A DNA stretch of 64,000 nt from Priestia megaterium (GTDB lineage Bacteria; Bacillota; Bacilli; Bacillales; Bacillaceae_H), in contig NZ_CP085442.1 in NCBI RefSeq assembly GCF_023824195.1, positions 3,510,001 through 3,574,000 of the forward strand, given 5' to 3'. Of this stretch, positions 15,851 to 26,095 are shown piece after piece. Within the stretch, counting starts at the first letter, position 1, and every line of letters starts with the position of its first letter. A program made the position numbers and the translations under genes. Under the pieces are notes generated by a model. The model was given only the letters and a program-made list of their open reading frames with translations. It ran no database searches and had not been told where the DNA came from.

Positions 15851-18151
15851 TTATGATTGAACGTTTTGTAATAAATTTTGTCTTGTTTGTTTTGCTGAAG
15901 CAACCATCACTTTTAAAGCTTCAACCGTCTCGCTGATTCCTCTTGTTTTAAGGCCGCAGTCAGGATTAATCCAAAATAATGCAGGATCAAGTACCTGCAG
16001 AGCGCGGTCAATGTTTCGCTGAAGCTCTTCAAGCTTCGGTACGCGCGGGCTGTGGATATCATACACGCCAAGCCCGATTCCTTGATTGTACGTATGTTTT
16101 TCAAACGCATAAATTAATTCACCGTGGCTTTTAGACGTTTCAATGGAAATCACGTCCGCATCAAGCGCTTTAATCGCATCAATAATCTCTTCGAATTCTG
16201 AATAGCACATATGCGTGTGAATTTGCGTCTCGTTTTGTACCGATACCGTCGCTAGTTTAAATGCATACACCGCAGCATTTAAGTAGCTGTCCCAGTTTTC
16301 TCGTTTTAACGGCAATCCTTCACGCAGCGCCGGTTCATCTACTTGAATCATCGAGATGCCCTGACTTTCAAGTGCTTCTACTTCTTTTCTAAGAGCAAGC
16401 GCGATTTGATTTGCGACGTCGTAGCGCGGGATATCATCACGCACAAACGACCAGTTTAAAATCGTAATCGGACCCGTCAGCATTCCTTTAACCGGCTTAT
16501 TTGTTAGAGACTGTGCGTAGACCGTTTCTTTTATCGTCATCGCCTGCTCGTACGATACATCTCCGTAAATAAGCGGCGGCTTCACGCAGCGAGAACCGTA
16601 AGATTGCACCCAGCCAAACTTCGTAAACTGAAAGCCTCCTAATTTTTCACCGAAGTATTCAACCATATCCGTACGCTCAAACTCTCCGTGCACAAGGACA
16701 TCTAAGTCGATTTCTTCTTGAATTTTAATCCATTTTTTTATTTCATCGTTAATGTACGCTTCATACGCTTCGTCTGTTAGTTCTCCTTTACGCCACTTTA
16801 GACGCTCTTTTCGCACTTCTTTTGTTTGCGGAAAGCTTCCAATTGTTGTGGTTGGAAGAAGCGGCAGTTGAAAAGCTTCTTGTTGAATGCGCTGACGTAC
16901 GTCAAACGGCGCTTGTCGCTCTGCTTTATAGCTGTGTAGCTGCTTCAGCGCTTCCTGCACGTCCTGATGATTTCGAAAAGATGATCCATTTAATGCTTGA
17001 ATCGCCTGTTTGCTTACGCTTATTTCTTCTTCTATTGTTTCTTTTCCTTTCTGCACTGCTTTTGTTAAAAGCGTAATTTCCTTCAGCTTTTCATCTGCAA
17101 AAGAGAGGGCATTTTTTAACACTGGCTCAATGGTTTCTTCATTTTTCACTGTGACAGGAACATGTAATAAACTTGATGAAGGCTGCAGGATCAAACGGTC
17201 TTTTGATACGGCTTCTTCAATTTCACTAAGCGTTAAAAGCTGTTCGTCCAAATTTTCACGCCAAATGTTCCGTCCGTCAATAATTCCTGCTGCCAGCACT
17301 TTATCACGTGGAAAACCATATTTATTAAGCGCAGTGAGATTTTCTCCGCGGTCATGCACAAAGTCTAAACCAATTCCTTCAACAGGAAGAGAAACAACTT
17401 CTTTGTAATGATCAACGCTGTCAAAATACGATTGTAAAATAATTTTTATATTCGGTACTGCTTCCTTCAAAGCTTGATAGACTTCTTTGTACAGCACCAG
17501 GTCTTCTTTTGATAGCGTTGTAGCTAAAACCGGCTCATCTACCTGTACCCACTCGACGCCTTCTGCCTGCAGCTCCGCTAAGATAATTGCATAAAGAGGA
17601 ACAAACTGTTCAACTACTCTTTTAAACTCACTTTCTTTATATCCTTTTGACAGCTTCACAAATGTTACTGGACCTAAAATCACGGGCTTGCCTTCAATAT
17701 TCAGCTTCTGTTTTGCTTCTTTGTAAAACTGAAGCGGGCGATTTTCTACAAGAGACGGCGTACCTTGGTCAAGCTCTGGTACGATGTAGTGATAATTTGT
17801 GTTAAACCATTTTGTCATCGTAGAGGCTACCGCACCTTTTGTTCCTCGGGCGATGTCAAAATACGTTTCAAGCGATACCGGTCCTCCGTCATAATCAAAG
17901 CGCTTTGGCACCAAACCAAACATAGCCGCTGTATCTAACACGTGGTCGTATAAACTGAAATCGCCGACTGGAATTAATTCAATTCCTGCGTCACGCTGTT
18001 TTTTCAGATGCCCAAGACGAAGAGCCTCAATTTCCTGCAGAAAGATATCTTTCTCTAGCTTTCCTGCCCAAAACTGCTCAAGCGCTTTTTTCCATTCTCG
18101 TTTTTCACCAATTCTTGGATAACCTAAGTTTGAACTTTTTACACTGCTCAT
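15851..18151 (-). CDS. metE: cobalamin-independent methionine synthase MetE
   Basis: 766 residues, full length. It transfers the methyl group of 5-methyltetrahydropteroyl-triglutamate to homocysteine, the last step of methionine synthesis. The N-terminal half starts [23 protein letters not shown]. The C-terminal catalytic half begins near 430 ([16 protein letters not shown]) and holds the zinc ligands His and Cys in THMCYSEF and Cys in [10 protein letters not shown]. The start ATG 18151 has GGGAGTGG at 7 nt; a GTG three codons upstream overlaps that site. Transcription begins about 560 nt upstream and passes a SAM and then a cobalamin riboswitch, so it should be on only when both are low. Confidence 0.97.
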   Translation of the reverse strand: MSSVKSSNLGYPRIGEKREWKKALEQFWAGKLEKDIFLQEIEALRLGHLKKQRDAGIELIPVGDFSLYDHVLDTAAMFGLVPKRFDYDGGPVSLETYFDIARGTKGAVASTMTKWFNTNYHYIVPELDQGTPSLVENRPLQFYKEAKQKLNIEGKPVILGPVTFVKLSKGYKESEFKRVVEQFVPLYAIILAELQAEGVEWVQVDEPVLATTLSKEDLVLYKEVYQALKEAVPNIKIILQSYFDSVDHYKEVVSLPVEGIGLDFVHDRGENLTALNKYGFPRDKVLAAGIIDGRNIWRENLDEQLLTLSEIEEAVSKDRLILQPSSSLLHVPVTVKNEETIEPVLKNALSFADEKLKEITLLTKAVQKGKETIEEEISVSKQAIQALNGSSFRNHQDVQEALKQLHSYKAERQAPFDVRQRIQQEAFQLPLLPTTTIGSFPQTKEVRKERLKWRKGELTDEAYEAYINDEIKKWIKIQEEIDLDVLVHGEFERTDMVEYFGEKLGGFQFTKFGWVQSYGSRCVKPPLIYGDVSYEQAMTIKETVYAQSLTNKPVKGMLTGPITILNWSFVRDDIPRYDVANQIALALRKEVEALESQGISMIQVDEPALREGLPLKRENWDSYLNAAVYAFKLATVSVQNETQIHTHMCYSEFEEIIDAIKALDADVISIETSKSHGELIYAFEKHTYNQGIGLGVYDIHSPRVPKLEELQRNIDRALQVLDPALFWINPDCGLKTRGISETVEALKVMVASAKQTRQNLLQNVQS

Positions 18152-18190
18152 TTTTTCCACTCCCTGTCGTTTCTTTTTTTTCGCTAAACT

Positions 18191-18223
18191 AAAAAATCTC
18201 TCTTTTCGAAATGAAAAGAGAGA
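18191..18223 (-). terminator. expression-platform terminator of the cobalamin riboswitch
   Basis: 11-bp stem TCTCTCTTTTC / GAAAAGAGAGA followed by TTTTTT, 40 nt before the metE start. An AGAGAG run in the transcript between aptamer and hairpin could pair with the CTCTCT arm as antiterminator. Confidence 0.8.
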
Positions 18224-18317
18224 TGATACGCATACTTAACTAGAGTTGAGATAGCCTGTTTTTCTCAACACGTATTCCTCACTCCTCTCTATATCCCGTA
18301 GAGCTTAAGTGCATACA

Positions 18318-18477
18318 ACAGGCAGGTCTCCTGACTTAGGTTCATCGCTTCCTATCCCTTCCCATTTCAGAATGAAACAGTGGTTAATAAGTTGCTCTCC
18401 ATTACAGTGGCGGGACCGCGCCGGCTTTTCACCGGTCTTCCCTTTTAAGCTGGTCACATTCGTTACACAGCACCTGA
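18318..18477 (-). promoter_or_regulatory. cobalamin (B12) riboswitch aptamer in the metE leader
   Basis: Read on the minus strand it carries the cobalamin-riboswitch landmarks in order: CAGGTGCTGTG, AAAAGGGAA, GGTGAAAAGCC, GGTCCCGCCACTGTAATGG, and AAGTCAGGAGACCTGCC at the 3' end. With ligand bound, the terminator at 18191-18223 should form and switch metE off, letting the cell use a B12-dependent methionine synthase instead. Confidence 0.93.
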
Positions 18478-18523
18478 TGCATTTTTATAAAATTGTTCAT
18501 TCAAAACATATTCACATAAAATA

Positions 18524-18553
18524 AAAAGCCTCTCTATCACGAATAGAGAGGCA
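18524..18553 (-). terminator. expression-platform terminator of the SAM riboswitch
   Basis: GCCTCTCTAT / ATAGAGAGGC stem followed by TTTTTAT on the minus strand. The 3' strand of aptamer helix P1 (AAGAGAGG) can pair with CCTCTCT of the terminator's left arm, a clear antiterminator. Confidence 0.88.
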
Positions 18554-18570
18554 TAGTATCTATGAAATCC

Positions 18571-18682
18571 TCTCTTATTTTTCAAAGCTGTACGCTTTGC
18601 AGGATGTAGCACCTTTTCAACAAGAATGTTAAATGGTTGCCGGGCTTCACAGGGCCAGTCCCTCCGCCTCTCTCAATAAGAG
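18571..18682 (-). promoter_or_regulatory. SAM riboswitch (S-box) aptamer in the metE leader
   Basis: The minus strand reads CTCTTAT, then GAGAGGCGGAGGGACTGGCC and GAAGCCCGGCAACC, the invariant S-box core, followed by AAGGTGCTACATCCTGC and the closing ATAAGAG. P1 arms are 18676-18682 and 18571-18577. It is the promoter-proximal of two riboswitches ahead of metE. Confidence 0.95.
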
Positions 18683-18716
18683 TTTTAATTGTTTATAATA
18701 TTTTGAATGTAGAGTC

Positions 18717-18745
18717 ATCTTAACACCTTACATTTACGTTGTCAA
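18717..18745 (-). promoter_or_regulatory. metE promoter
   Basis: TTGACA (18740-18745), 17-nt spacer, TAAGAT (18717-18722); transcription should begin near 18710, about 28 nt before the S-box. Confidence 0.75.
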
Positions 18746-18762
18746 AAAAAATTTCAAAAAAA

Positions 18763-19014
18763 TCAGTTTTCAGGAGGTGCTGACGCTAATTTTTGCCTTA
18801 ACAATTTGTAATCATCTTTTCGATGTGTTTCAATTAAATCTTTTGCTCCTTGGTGATATCCTGACGAATAAATATACTCTACCGCTGTTTCGATAAGCTT
18901 TCTTTTTTCTTCGGCACACTCCCGGTCCATTAAGGGGAACAGTCTACCTAAAAGGTCATTTAAATCTTCCTTGATAAAACGATCAAGTCCTTCTTGCATC
19001 TTTTCGTTTGCCAT
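18763..19014 (-). CDS. small soluble protein of unknown function
   Basis: 83 residues, charged and helical (MQEGLDRFIKEDLNDLLGRLFPLMDRECAEEKRKLIETAVEYIYSSGYHQGAKDLIE). No TM segment, no known motif. GGAGGAG lies 6 nt before the ATG. It ends just ahead of the metE promoter with no obvious terminator between, so read-through into the riboswitch leader is possible. Confidence 0.7.
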   Translation of the reverse strand: MANEKMQEGLDRFIKEDLNDLLGRLFPLMDRECAEEKRKLIETAVEYIYSSGYHQGAKDLIETHRKDDYKLLRQKLASAPPEN

Positions 19015-19248
19015 GATTGCTCCTCCATTTGCTGTGTATGTTCTAAGCCTCTATAAACAGGCATTTCACTGTAAATTTTAAGATAAAGTTAAGTCATTAA
19101 ACAGTATATCAAGTGAATGTTTTTCTTCAATTACATATGTAATACAAATATATGACAAATATAGAGAATATATCATCATTCATTATCTATTATAACGTTT
19201 GACTGAGCCTTCTGCTACAAGGTTTCTTTAAACATTATGCATAATCTT

Positions 19249-19284
19249 CCAAAAGTCTGCCTGTGAATTACGGGCAGGCTTTTG
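19249..19284 (-). terminator. terminator of the metallophosphoesterase gene
   Basis: CCAAAAG.CTGCC with its complement GGCAG.CTTTTGG around a 9-nt loop, about 30 nt behind the stop codon. Confidence 0.65.
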
Positions 19285-19313
19285 GCTAAACATAGCTTTC
19301 TATTCTCTTGTTT

Positions 19314-20189
19314 TTACAAACAATTTCTTCGAGGTCGTCCAAAATCCTTCCAAAGAAGAGGTCCTAATATGTTGTACCTGCTTACAAAAAACTCCGTAAA
19401 ATTATAATTATTTAAAATTAAAGGCAGCTCAAAATCAAGAGGAGCACCGGCGCCTCCTGACAATACAAAATTAGTGCCTCTTCCAAGCGTAAATGTCCCG
19501 TTTCTATTTTTTCTAATAAACTGTTCGTCATATGCATGCACGTGGCTAATGAGAACTTTTTTCACGCGGTGCTCTTGAATCAAATCAAAAAACCGCTGAC
19601 TTTGAGGAGTCGTTACAGGAAACCCTTCAAGATTTGACCACCGGCCAATATTTGGCTGCGCATGCATGGCTACAACGGTATTACGAGGAGCATCCTCTAG
19701 CTGCTGCTCTAAATAATTCAGCTCTCTATCTGTAAATCCATATATTTTATTCTTGGGACTGATGACATTATTTAATGCGATGCACCGAAAGTTGAAGATA
19801 GGAATATCAATGACCCAGTGTACTTTTCCGATAGTGGCTCTGAAGTTTTCGAGATTGCTTTCATCAAGGTACAGTTCATCATGATTCCCTACGCATACAA
19901 ACACAGGAATGTTTGGTGCGATTTTTTCAACAACCTTAACAAAGTGCTCCAAATACTCTTTTTTCCCTGTATAGACGGTGTCTCCCCCATGAATAATAAA
20001 CAGCGGGTCCAATTCCACCGCCTTTTTTAATACAAGCTCAAATTCACCGCTCATCGTGTAACAATTATCGTTTGGTCCGTCACCTCTACTGTCGCCCATA
20101 AAAACAAAGTTAAATGGATCTCTCGGATTTAATTGTTTAATTCTTTGCTTTAATAACTTTTCAGAACGTTCATGAAGCGTCAAATTCAT
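19314..20189 (-). CDS. calcineurin-like metallophosphoesterase
   Basis: 291 residues. The metallophosphoesterase blocks are in order: FMGDSRGDG (GDxxxD-like, about 30), HGGDTVYTG (GD, about 70), CVGNHDE (GNHD, about 105), AMHAQP (about 180) and ISHVHAYDE (GHxH-like, about 220), giving a two-metal site. No signal peptide, so probably cytoplasmic. Substrate unknown. The start ATG 20189 follows a TTG in the same frame; GGGGG lies 11-14 nt upstream. Confidence 0.85.
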   Translation of the reverse strand: MNLTLHERSEKLLKQRIKQLNPRDPFNFVFMGDSRGDGPNDNCYTMSGEFELVLKKAVELDPLFIIHGGDTVYTGKKEYLEHFVKVVEKIAPNIPVFVCVGNHDELYLDESNLENFRATIGKVHWVIDIPIFNFRCIALNNVISPKNKIYGFTDRELNYLEQQLEDAPRNTVVAMHAQPNIGRWSNLEGFPVTTPQSQRFFDLIQEHRVKKVLISHVHAYDEQFIRKNRNGTFTLGRGTNFVLSGGAGAPLDFELPLILNNYNFTEFFVSRYNILGPLLWKDFGRPRRNCL

Positions 20190-20389
20190 CAACTAGTTAA
20201 TCCCCCTATTAATAAATATATTTAGTTAAAAGTAAACAAGCTTACTTATTTATATGAGAATTTGTTGATGAAGGTCACTACCTTCTTGTAAGCAGAACTC
20301 ACATTTAAATTTAGTTTCCATAGCCTATCTATCCCTTCATTTTGTTAAGCACTGATAGGACAACATAAAAGCTAGAATCCTACTAATCT

Positions 20390-20428
20390 AAAAAAAGAAC
20401 CCCTTGCTGAGATAGCAAAGGGTTCTTA
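20390..20428 (-). terminator. terminator of the arabinose transporter gene
   Basis: AAGAACCC..TTGCT / TAGCAA..GGGTTCTT stem with a T tract on the minus strand. Confidence 0.8.
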
Positions 20429-20449
20429 CAATTAGAGCGTTCACAATAA

Positions 20450-21829
20450 TCAAACGTATTTATTACGCTCAACCGGACTTAAAGACTTCCTTGCAGAACG
20501 AGCTGCCATGTCCGTTTCAATTTGCTCTAGGCTACGTCCTTTTGTTTCAACAACTACAAAGCGTATGAAGAATAATCCGAGAATACAAATGATCCCGAAC
20601 GTTGAAAAGATAACGCCTAAACTAAATTGGTCAGCTAAAATTGGGAACACAAGCCCTACTGCCAGCGATCCTGTCCAGTTAAAGGCAGATGAAATCCCAG
20701 CACCGATTCCGCGTACAGAAAGCGGGAAAATTTCTCCTACGATGATCCACGTAAGCGGCGCCCAAGAAAACGCATAGCAAAGGATGAAACAGCAAAGAGC
20801 AATTAACGTAACCCAGTTAACAACGACTTCATTAACGCCTAATGCTCCTAGAATAGCCGGTGTGAAAAATGAAAGAGCCATACCCGCGCCGCCAATCGTA
20901 AGAATGGTACGGCGGTTGAATTTATCAACAAACTGCAGGAAGATAAGTGTTGTCACCACGAAGATTACCCCAACAATAACCGTAAAACCAGCAGCTACCT
21001 GCGGGGCTAAACCAACTTGACGAGCAATGCTTGTTGCATAATAAACAATTGAGTTTGAGCCTTGAATCTGCTGAAAAGTTGCCATTCCGACGCCAATTAT
21101 TAATGCTAAACGAAACTTTTTATGAAACAGCTGCTTGATGCCTGATTGTTCATGAACAGCTACGCTTTCAATTTCAGACACTTCAGCTTCCACTTCAGCT
21201 GTTGACCGGCGAAGCGTGCGAAGCACTTCACGCGCTTTATCTGCCATTCCATTTTTAATTAAGTAGCGAGGCGACTCTGGAAGCTTGATCATACCGATGC
21301 ATAAGACGATCGCAAAAATACCGGCACTACCAAGCATGAGTCGCCAGCTGTTTGGAACCGGCTCAAAAATAAAGGCTACGATATAGCTTAATAATAGTCC
21401 AATTACAATCATTAGCTGATTCAAACCTGAAAGCTTCCCGCGAATATTAGCAGGTGCGATTTCTGACATATAGGCAGGAACTAAAGAAGAAGCCGTTCCT
21501 ACTGCTGTACCTAAAAAGACGCGCGCAATCGTTAACGTAATTTCCTCTGGTGCAATCGCGGAACCGATGGAGCCTAAAAGAAAGATGATAGACGAAATTA
21601 AAATTAACTTTCTTCGTCCAAACTTATCCCCTAATAATCCGCTTAAAATGGAACCGATAATTGCTCCGCCCATTAAAGACGAAACCACAATTCCTAGCCA
21701 CAGCGGACTTAAATGAAACGCTTCACGGATATGACCTTCTGCACCAGCAATAATCCCAATATCATAACCGAATAAAATACCGGCAAATGAGCCGAAGAAG
21801 AAGATAAACTTACTTGATACTTTACTCAT
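20450..21829 (-). CDS. araE: sugar:proton symporter of the MFS SP family, probable arabinose permease AraE
   Basis: 459 residues, 12 TM segments. Sugar-porter signatures are present: GFRR-type loop GDKFGRRKL, PESPRYLI after TM6, QQIQGSNSIVYYAT in TM7 and ETKGRSLEQIE at the C-terminus. Such proteins import pentoses or hexoses with protons. The position directly behind araB-araD-araA makes arabinose the likely substrate. Start MSKVSSKF was chosen behind AAGGGGATATATAATC; a longer reading has no site. A cre-like sequence lies about 55 nt upstream, so it may have its own CcpA-sensitive promoter. Confidence 0.85.
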   Translation of the reverse strand: MSKVSSKFIFFFGSFAGILFGYDIGIIAGAEGHIREAFHLSPLWLGIVVSSLMGGAIIGSILSGLLGDKFGRRKLILISSIIFLLGSIGSAIAPEEITLTIARVFLGTAVGTASSLVPAYMSEIAPANIRGKLSGLNQLMIVIGLLLSYIVAFIFEPVPNSWRLMLGSAGIFAIVLCIGMIKLPESPRYLIKNGMADKAREVLRTLRRSTAEVEAEVSEIESVAVHEQSGIKQLFHKKFRLALIIGVGMATFQQIQGSNSIVYYATSIARQVGLAPQVAAGFTVIVGVIFVVTTLIFLQFVDKFNRRTILTIGGAGMALSFFTPAILGALGVNEVVVNWVTLIALCCFILCYAFSWAPLTWIIVGEIFPLSVRGIGAGISSAFNWTGSLAVGLVFPILADQFSLGVIFSTFGIICILGLFFIRFVVVETKGRSLEQIETDMAARSARKSLSPVERNKYV

Positions 21830-21880
21830 GATTATATATCCCCTTTTGGTTGTCTTAGTTTTGCTTCCTATCACACAAAT

Positions 21881-21894
21881 TTAAAACGCTTTCA
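21881..21894 (-). promoter_or_regulatory. cre-like CcpA site upstream of the arabinose transporter
   Basis: TGAAAGCGTTTTAA on the minus strand matches TGWAANCGNTNWCA except at position 13. Confidence 0.55.
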
Positions 21895-21980
21895 TTTATT
21901 TCTAAAAACGGCATTCTTTTACTAAGTTGCGTTATATTTTCACTTCCAAGGAAGCAGCGCTCCCTCGGAAGTAGTGATGC

Positions 21981-23405
21981 TTACTTAATAATGACGTACT
22001 CTAGATCAACAAGCTTTGCATAGCTCACGATTTGATCGGTCGTTAAATTCAATGAAAGAACCGTATGATGGCCTCCTCCGTTTTCAATCCACGCTTTAAC
22101 GCCGTCTTGAAAGTTCGGCTTAATGTTCCAAAGCACGCGCGCTACCGGAAGATTTGGAGCTGGAACTTCCGGCTCAAATGCCGATACTTCGTTAATTAAC
22201 AGCTTGTAATGCGTGCCGAAGTCAGCCATGGAAACCACTACGCCTTCTCCTTGTTTACCGTCAAACACTAAGCGGGCCGGATCTTCGCGGTTACCGATAC
22301 CTAGCGGAGAAACGATTAGTTTTGGCTTGTTTACCGCTAGCGTTGGGTCTACTTCAAGCATGTGTGATTGAAGCACAGACTCACGTCCGGGAGCCAATTC
22401 ATACGTGTAGTCTTCCATAAAGCCAGTTGACTGATTATGGCTCATTACTTTGAGCAGGCGGTCAAGCGCCGCTGTTTTCCAGTCTCCTTCACCAGCAAAG
22501 CCGTATCCCTGTGCCATCAAGCGCTGGACAGCAAGACCAGGAAGCTGTTTCATACCGTATAAATCTTCAAAGTTAGTGGTAAAAGCGCTGTAGCCGCCTT
22601 CGTCTAGAAAACGTTTAATCGCAATTTCATAGCTTGCCTGTACTTTTACGCTAGATTCCCAGTCTTCTACAGAATAATCGCCGTAGACAAACTCATACGC
22701 GTTGGCATATTCAGCAAATAAATCATTGATTTCTTCTTCCGTAACGGCATTTACATATTGAACAAGGTCGCCGATTCCAAAGTAGTCAACCGTCCAGCCA
22801 AATTGAATTTGCGCTTCAATTTTGTCTCCTTCCGTTACTCCGACGTTGCGCATATTGTCACCGAAACGGGCAACTTTGATGTTGAAGCTTTCATTATAAG
22901 CAGCGGCTACATCCATCCATTGTGCAATTTGCTGCTGTACGTCGGGGCGCTCCCAGTAGCCTACTACAATTTTATTTTGCTTGTTCAAACGCGCGTTGAT
23001 AAAGCCGTATTCACGATCACCGTGAGCGGACTGATTCAAGTTCATAAAATCCATATCAATCGTTTCCCAAGGAATGCTTTCATTAAATTGTGTTGCTAAG
23101 TGAAGCAACGGTTTTTGCAGTAATTTTGTGCCGCGGATCCACATTTTTGCAGGCGAGAACGTATGCATCCACGTAATTACACCGGCAACTTCATCTCGGT
23201 AATTCACTTCTTTCATCATGTTTGTAATTGTATCCGCATTAACAGCTAAATCTTGCAGCACAAGCGGATAAGATAAGACACCGCTTTCATTTAAAGCATC
23301 AGTCATCGTTTGCGCGTGTTCTTTTACTTCTGCTAGTGCTTCTTTTCCATAAAGATGCTGTGAACCAACAATAAACCAAAATTCTTTTTGAGCTGTTTTT
23401 AACAT
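21981..23405 (-). CDS. araA: L-arabinose isomerase AraA
   Basis: 474 residues, the usual length. It isomerises L-arabinose to L-ribulose in the cytoplasm using Mn(II). It starts [18 protein letters not shown], the family hallmark, and contains [15 protein letters not shown] (catalytic Glu), MEDYTYEL with the second catalytic Glu region, and GGGHHTVLS (metal-binding His) near the C-terminus. The gene follows araD by 29 nt and belongs to the araB-araD-araA operon, controlled by AraR. Confidence 0.96.
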   Translation of the reverse strand: MLKTAQKEFWFIVGSQHLYGKEALAEVKEHAQTMTDALNESGVLSYPLVLQDLAVNADTITNMMKEVNYRDEVAGVITWMHTFSPAKMWIRGTKLLQKPLLHLATQFNESIPWETIDMDFMNLNQSAHGDREYGFINARLNKQNKIVVGYWERPDVQQQIAQWMDVAAAYNESFNIKVARFGDNMRNVGVTEGDKIEAQIQFGWTVDYFGIGDLVQYVNAVTEEEINDLFAEYANAYEFVYGDYSVEDWESSVKVQASYEIAIKRFLDEGGYSAFTTNFEDLYGMKQLPGLAVQRLMAQGYGFAGEGDWKTAALDRLLKVMSHNQSTGFMEDYTYELAPGRESVLQSHMLEVDPTLAVNKPKLIVSPLGIGNREDPARLVFDGKQGEGVVVSMADFGTHYKLLINEVSAFEPEVPAPNLPVARVLWNIKPNFQDGVKAWIENGGGHHTVLSLNLTTDQIVSYAKLVDLEYVIIK

Positions 23406-23434
23406 GATAATCCCCTTTTCTGCATGTAAGTCTT

Positions 23435-24133
23435 TTACTGTCCTTGCCCGTAATACGCGTTTTGCCCGTGTTTTCGTAAATAATGTTTGTCTAATATACG
23501 CTGTGGCAGCTCTTCAGCCAGCCCGTTTAATTTTTGTGTAAAGAAATTCATTTTGGATACTTCGTCTAGTACGACGCTGTTCATTACCGCCGATTTGGCA
23601 TCTTTTCCCCACGTAAACGGCCCGTGCCCTTGAAGTAAAATACCAGGAACCGCTAACACATCTAAGCCGCGCTCTTCAAACGTTTCAATAATCACCTTGC
23701 CCGTTTCCACTTCATATCCGTCATTCACTTCTTTTTCTGTCAAAAAACGCGCGCACGGTACGGAACCATAGAATGTATCAGCATGAGTGGTCCCCATTGC
23801 CTGCACATCAAGTCCTGCTTGAGCCCAAATGGTCGCCCAGGTTGAATGTGTATGGGCAATACCGCCGATTTGCGGGTAGTGCTTATACAATACGGCGTGT
23901 GTCAGCGTATCAGATGACGGATTAAGCTCACCTTCTACCACGCGGCCATCTAAATCAACGACTACCATATCTTTGGCTGTCATTTTTTCATACGTAACGC
24001 CGCTTGGTTTAATTACAAACAAACCGCTGTCTCGATCAATTGCACTTACATTTCCCCACGTGTACTTAACCAGTCCGTGTTTTGGCAAATCGACGTTTGC
24101 TTGAAATACTTCTTCTTTTAATTTATCTAGCAC
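23435..24133 (-). CDS. araD: L-ribulose-5-phosphate 4-epimerase AraD
   Basis: 232 residues. Class II aldolase fold with zinc ligands His in [12 protein letters not shown] and the second motif [21 protein letters not shown] and IKPSGV bind the phosphate. It turns L-ribulose-5-P into D-xylulose-5-P, which enters the pentose phosphate pathway. Its start overlaps the 3' end of araB by 7 nt, which implies translational coupling. Confidence 0.96.
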   Translation of the reverse strand: MLDKLKEEVFQANVDLPKHGLVKYTWGNVSAIDRDSGLFVIKPSGVTYEKMTAKDMVVVDLDGRVVEGELNPSSDTLTHAVLYKHYPQIGGIAHTHSTWATIWAQAGLDVQAMGTTHADTFYGSVPCARFLTEKEVNDGYEVETGKVIIETFEERGLDVLAVPGILLQGHGPFTWGKDAKSAVMNSVVLDEVSKMNFFTQKLNGLAEELPQRILDKHYLRKHGQNAYYGQGQ

Positions 24134-25758
24134 ATTAACTCCTCCCGTTCTTCGCTGTGGTGCTCTGCAGCTGCTTTTTCAATCACTAACCCTTTTTTAT
24201 ATCTTTTGATAAATGCTTCAAACCCTTTTACATCTAGTTCGTCAGGATAAATTTCTTGTGCGGTCACTTCTTTAAAAACTTTATCATCCAAGAAATCTTC
24301 TAAACTTGCATTCTCACTTTTATTGAGCATATAAGAAGAAAGAATAGCCATTCCCCACGCGCCTCCTTCTCCTGCTGTATCCATGACGGAAACCGGGGTA
24401 TTAATTGCCGCTGCCATCATTTTTTGACCAACTACCGGCGTTTTAAATAATCCTCCGTGCGCTAAAACACTGTGAATCTTTACATTTTCTTCTTTGACTA
24501 AAAGATCCATCCCTATTTTTAAAGCGCCAAAAGCTGTAAAAAGATGCGTACGCATAAAGTTTGCTAGATTAAAATTGCTTTTTGCTGAACGGACAAATAA
24601 TGGACGGCCACTTTCTACTCCTGTAATATTTTCGCCTGAGAAATAGCCGTAGCTAAGCAAGCCCCCTCCATCAGGATCAGCTTCTAGCGCTTTATTTAAC
24701 ATCACTTCGAATAATTTATCCGCCTCTACTTTTTGTCCCATAGCCTCCGAAAATTCACGAAATAATCCGAGCCAAGCGTTCAAGTCGCTTGAGCAGTTAT
24801 TCGCGTGAACCATTCCAACTGGACTGCCGTTTGGCGTAGTAACCAAATCAATTTCGGGATAAACTTTTGAAAGCTTTTTATCTAGTACAATCATCGCAAA
24901 AACGGACGTTCCTACTGAAACATTTCCCGTGCGCTTTCTTACGCTGTTTGTCGCAACCATTCCCGTTCCTGCATCTCCTTCTGGAGGACAAAATGGAATG
25001 CCAGGCTGCAAGTTTTTAGACTGATCTAAAATGCTAGCTCCTATCGCTGTTAACGTACCTGCTTGTTTCCCTGAAGTATGGACTGCAGGCAGAATATCTG
25101 ATAGTTGCCACGGATACCCTTTATGACAAATGAGGTCATCAAACTGCTTCATCATAGCTTCACTGTAATTTTGCGTGCGTTCATCAATTGGAAACATCCC
25201 TGAAGCATCTCCAATACCAAGCGATTTACTGCCTGTTAGCAGCCAGTGAATATAGCCGGCTAGCGTTGTCATGTAATCAATGCGCGGCAGGTGTTTTTCT
25301 TGATTGATGATTGCCTGATACAGATGCGCAATGCTCCATCGTTCAGGAATATTAAATTGGAAATGTTCAGTTAATTCTTTTGCTGCTGTGCTTGTTGTTG
25401 CATTACGCCACGTTCGAAACGGAACTAGCAGCTCACCCGTTTTATCAAACGCCATATATCCGTGCATCATAGCTGAAACACCAATGGAGCCAACTGTTCG
25501 AATGGTGATCCCGTAGCTTCGTTCTACTTCTTGCTTCATTTCACGGTAAGCACTTTGCAAACCTGTAATAATATCGAGTAAGTTGTACGTCCAAAAACCG
25601 TCTTCTAAAAGATTTTCCCATTCATAGCTGCCCGATGCGATCGTTTCAAAATTTTCGTTAATCAGCACCGCTTTGATACGAGTAGATCCAAGTTCAATTC
25701 CAAGTGACGTTTTCCCTTTAGCAATTGCTTGTTTTATGCTTTCTTGAGTTGTTTTCAC
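24127..25758 (-). CDS. araB: L-ribulokinase AraB (FGGY family)
   Basis: 543 residues, FGGY carbohydrate kinase with the N-terminal phosphate-1 motif [15 protein letters not shown] and [13 protein letters not shown] plus [16 protein letters not shown] in the C-terminal domain. It phosphorylates L-ribulose with ATP. Assignment as ribulokinase rests mainly on its place as first gene of the arabinose operon. The start is a GTG with AGAAAGGAG 6 nt upstream; an in-frame ATG 8 codons earlier lies before this site. Upstream are a promoter covered by an AraR-type operator and a cre-like site. Confidence 0.9.
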   Translation of the reverse strand: MKTTQESIKQAIAKGKTSLGIELGSTRIKAVLINENFETIASGSYEWENLLEDGFWTYNLLDIITGLQSAYREMKQEVERSYGITIRTVGSIGVSAMMHGYMAFDKTGELLVPFRTWRNATTSTAAKELTEHFQFNIPERWSIAHLYQAIINQEKHLPRIDYMTTLAGYIHWLLTGSKSLGIGDASGMFPIDERTQNYSEAMMKQFDDLICHKGYPWQLSDILPAVHTSGKQAGTLTAIGASILDQSKNLQPGIPFCPPEGDAGTGMVATNSVRKRTGNVSVGTSVFAMIVLDKKLSKVYPEIDLVTTPNGSPVGMVHANNCSSDLNAWLGLFREFSEAMGQKVEADKLFEVMLNKALEADPDGGGLLSYGYFSGENITGVESGRPLFVRSAKSNFNLANFMRTHLFTAFGALKIGMDLLVKEENVKIHSVLAHGGLFKTPVVGQKMMAAAINTPVSVMDTAGEGGAWGMAILSSYMLNKSENASLEDFLDDKVFKEVTAQEIYPDELDVKGFEAFIKRYKKGLVIEKAAAEHHSEEREELMC

Positions 25759-25800
25759 GTTATTCTCCTTTCTGATAGCCATAAAGATACCTATAGCAGT

Positions 25801-25816
25801 AAGGAAGCGCTTTCCG
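25801..25816 (-). promoter_or_regulatory. cre-like CcpA site in the araBDA leader
   Basis: Palindromic core GGAAGCGCTTTCC downstream of the predicted start of transcription, where bound CcpA would act as a roadblock. Two or three mismatches to the consensus. Confidence 0.45.
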
Positions 25817-25852
25817 TTTTATGTAACGCTGTTTGAATTTGTTAACAACCTA

Positions 25853-25882
25853 AGTATATTTATTTGTACGTACATTTGTCAA
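25853..25882 (-). promoter_or_regulatory. araBDA promoter with embedded AraR-type operator
   Basis: TTGACA (25877-25882), 18-nt spacer, TATACT (25853-25858). The spacer is filled by the near-palindrome ATTTGTACGTACATTT (25862-25877), 14 of 16 positions as in the AraR operator ATTTGTACGTACAAAT of Bacillus subtilis. A weaker second site lies at 25893-25908, 31 bp away (three helical turns). Confidence 0.75.
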
Positions 25883-26029
25883 TAATAAAATTATATATGC
25901 AAACAAATATCTAAAACGACCTACCTTTCCTTCTTTAGAGTTTTAAACAACGTGTATCCAATCGTTAAATCATTCTGCTTTCAATTAAAAACCAGAGAAA
26001 TCTTTTCAATTATTCACGTTCATGATAAA

Positions 26030-26045
26030 ATATGTCCATACAAAT
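26030..26045. promoter_or_regulatory. AraR-type operator in front of araR
   Basis: ATATGTCCATACAAAT matches 13 of 16 positions of the AraR operator, 51 nt before the araR start; suggests autorepression. Confidence 0.6.
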
Positions 26046-26095
26046 TCTACACACAGAAAAAGTTGAATGTATACAACTACGAAAGAAGTGAAAAC

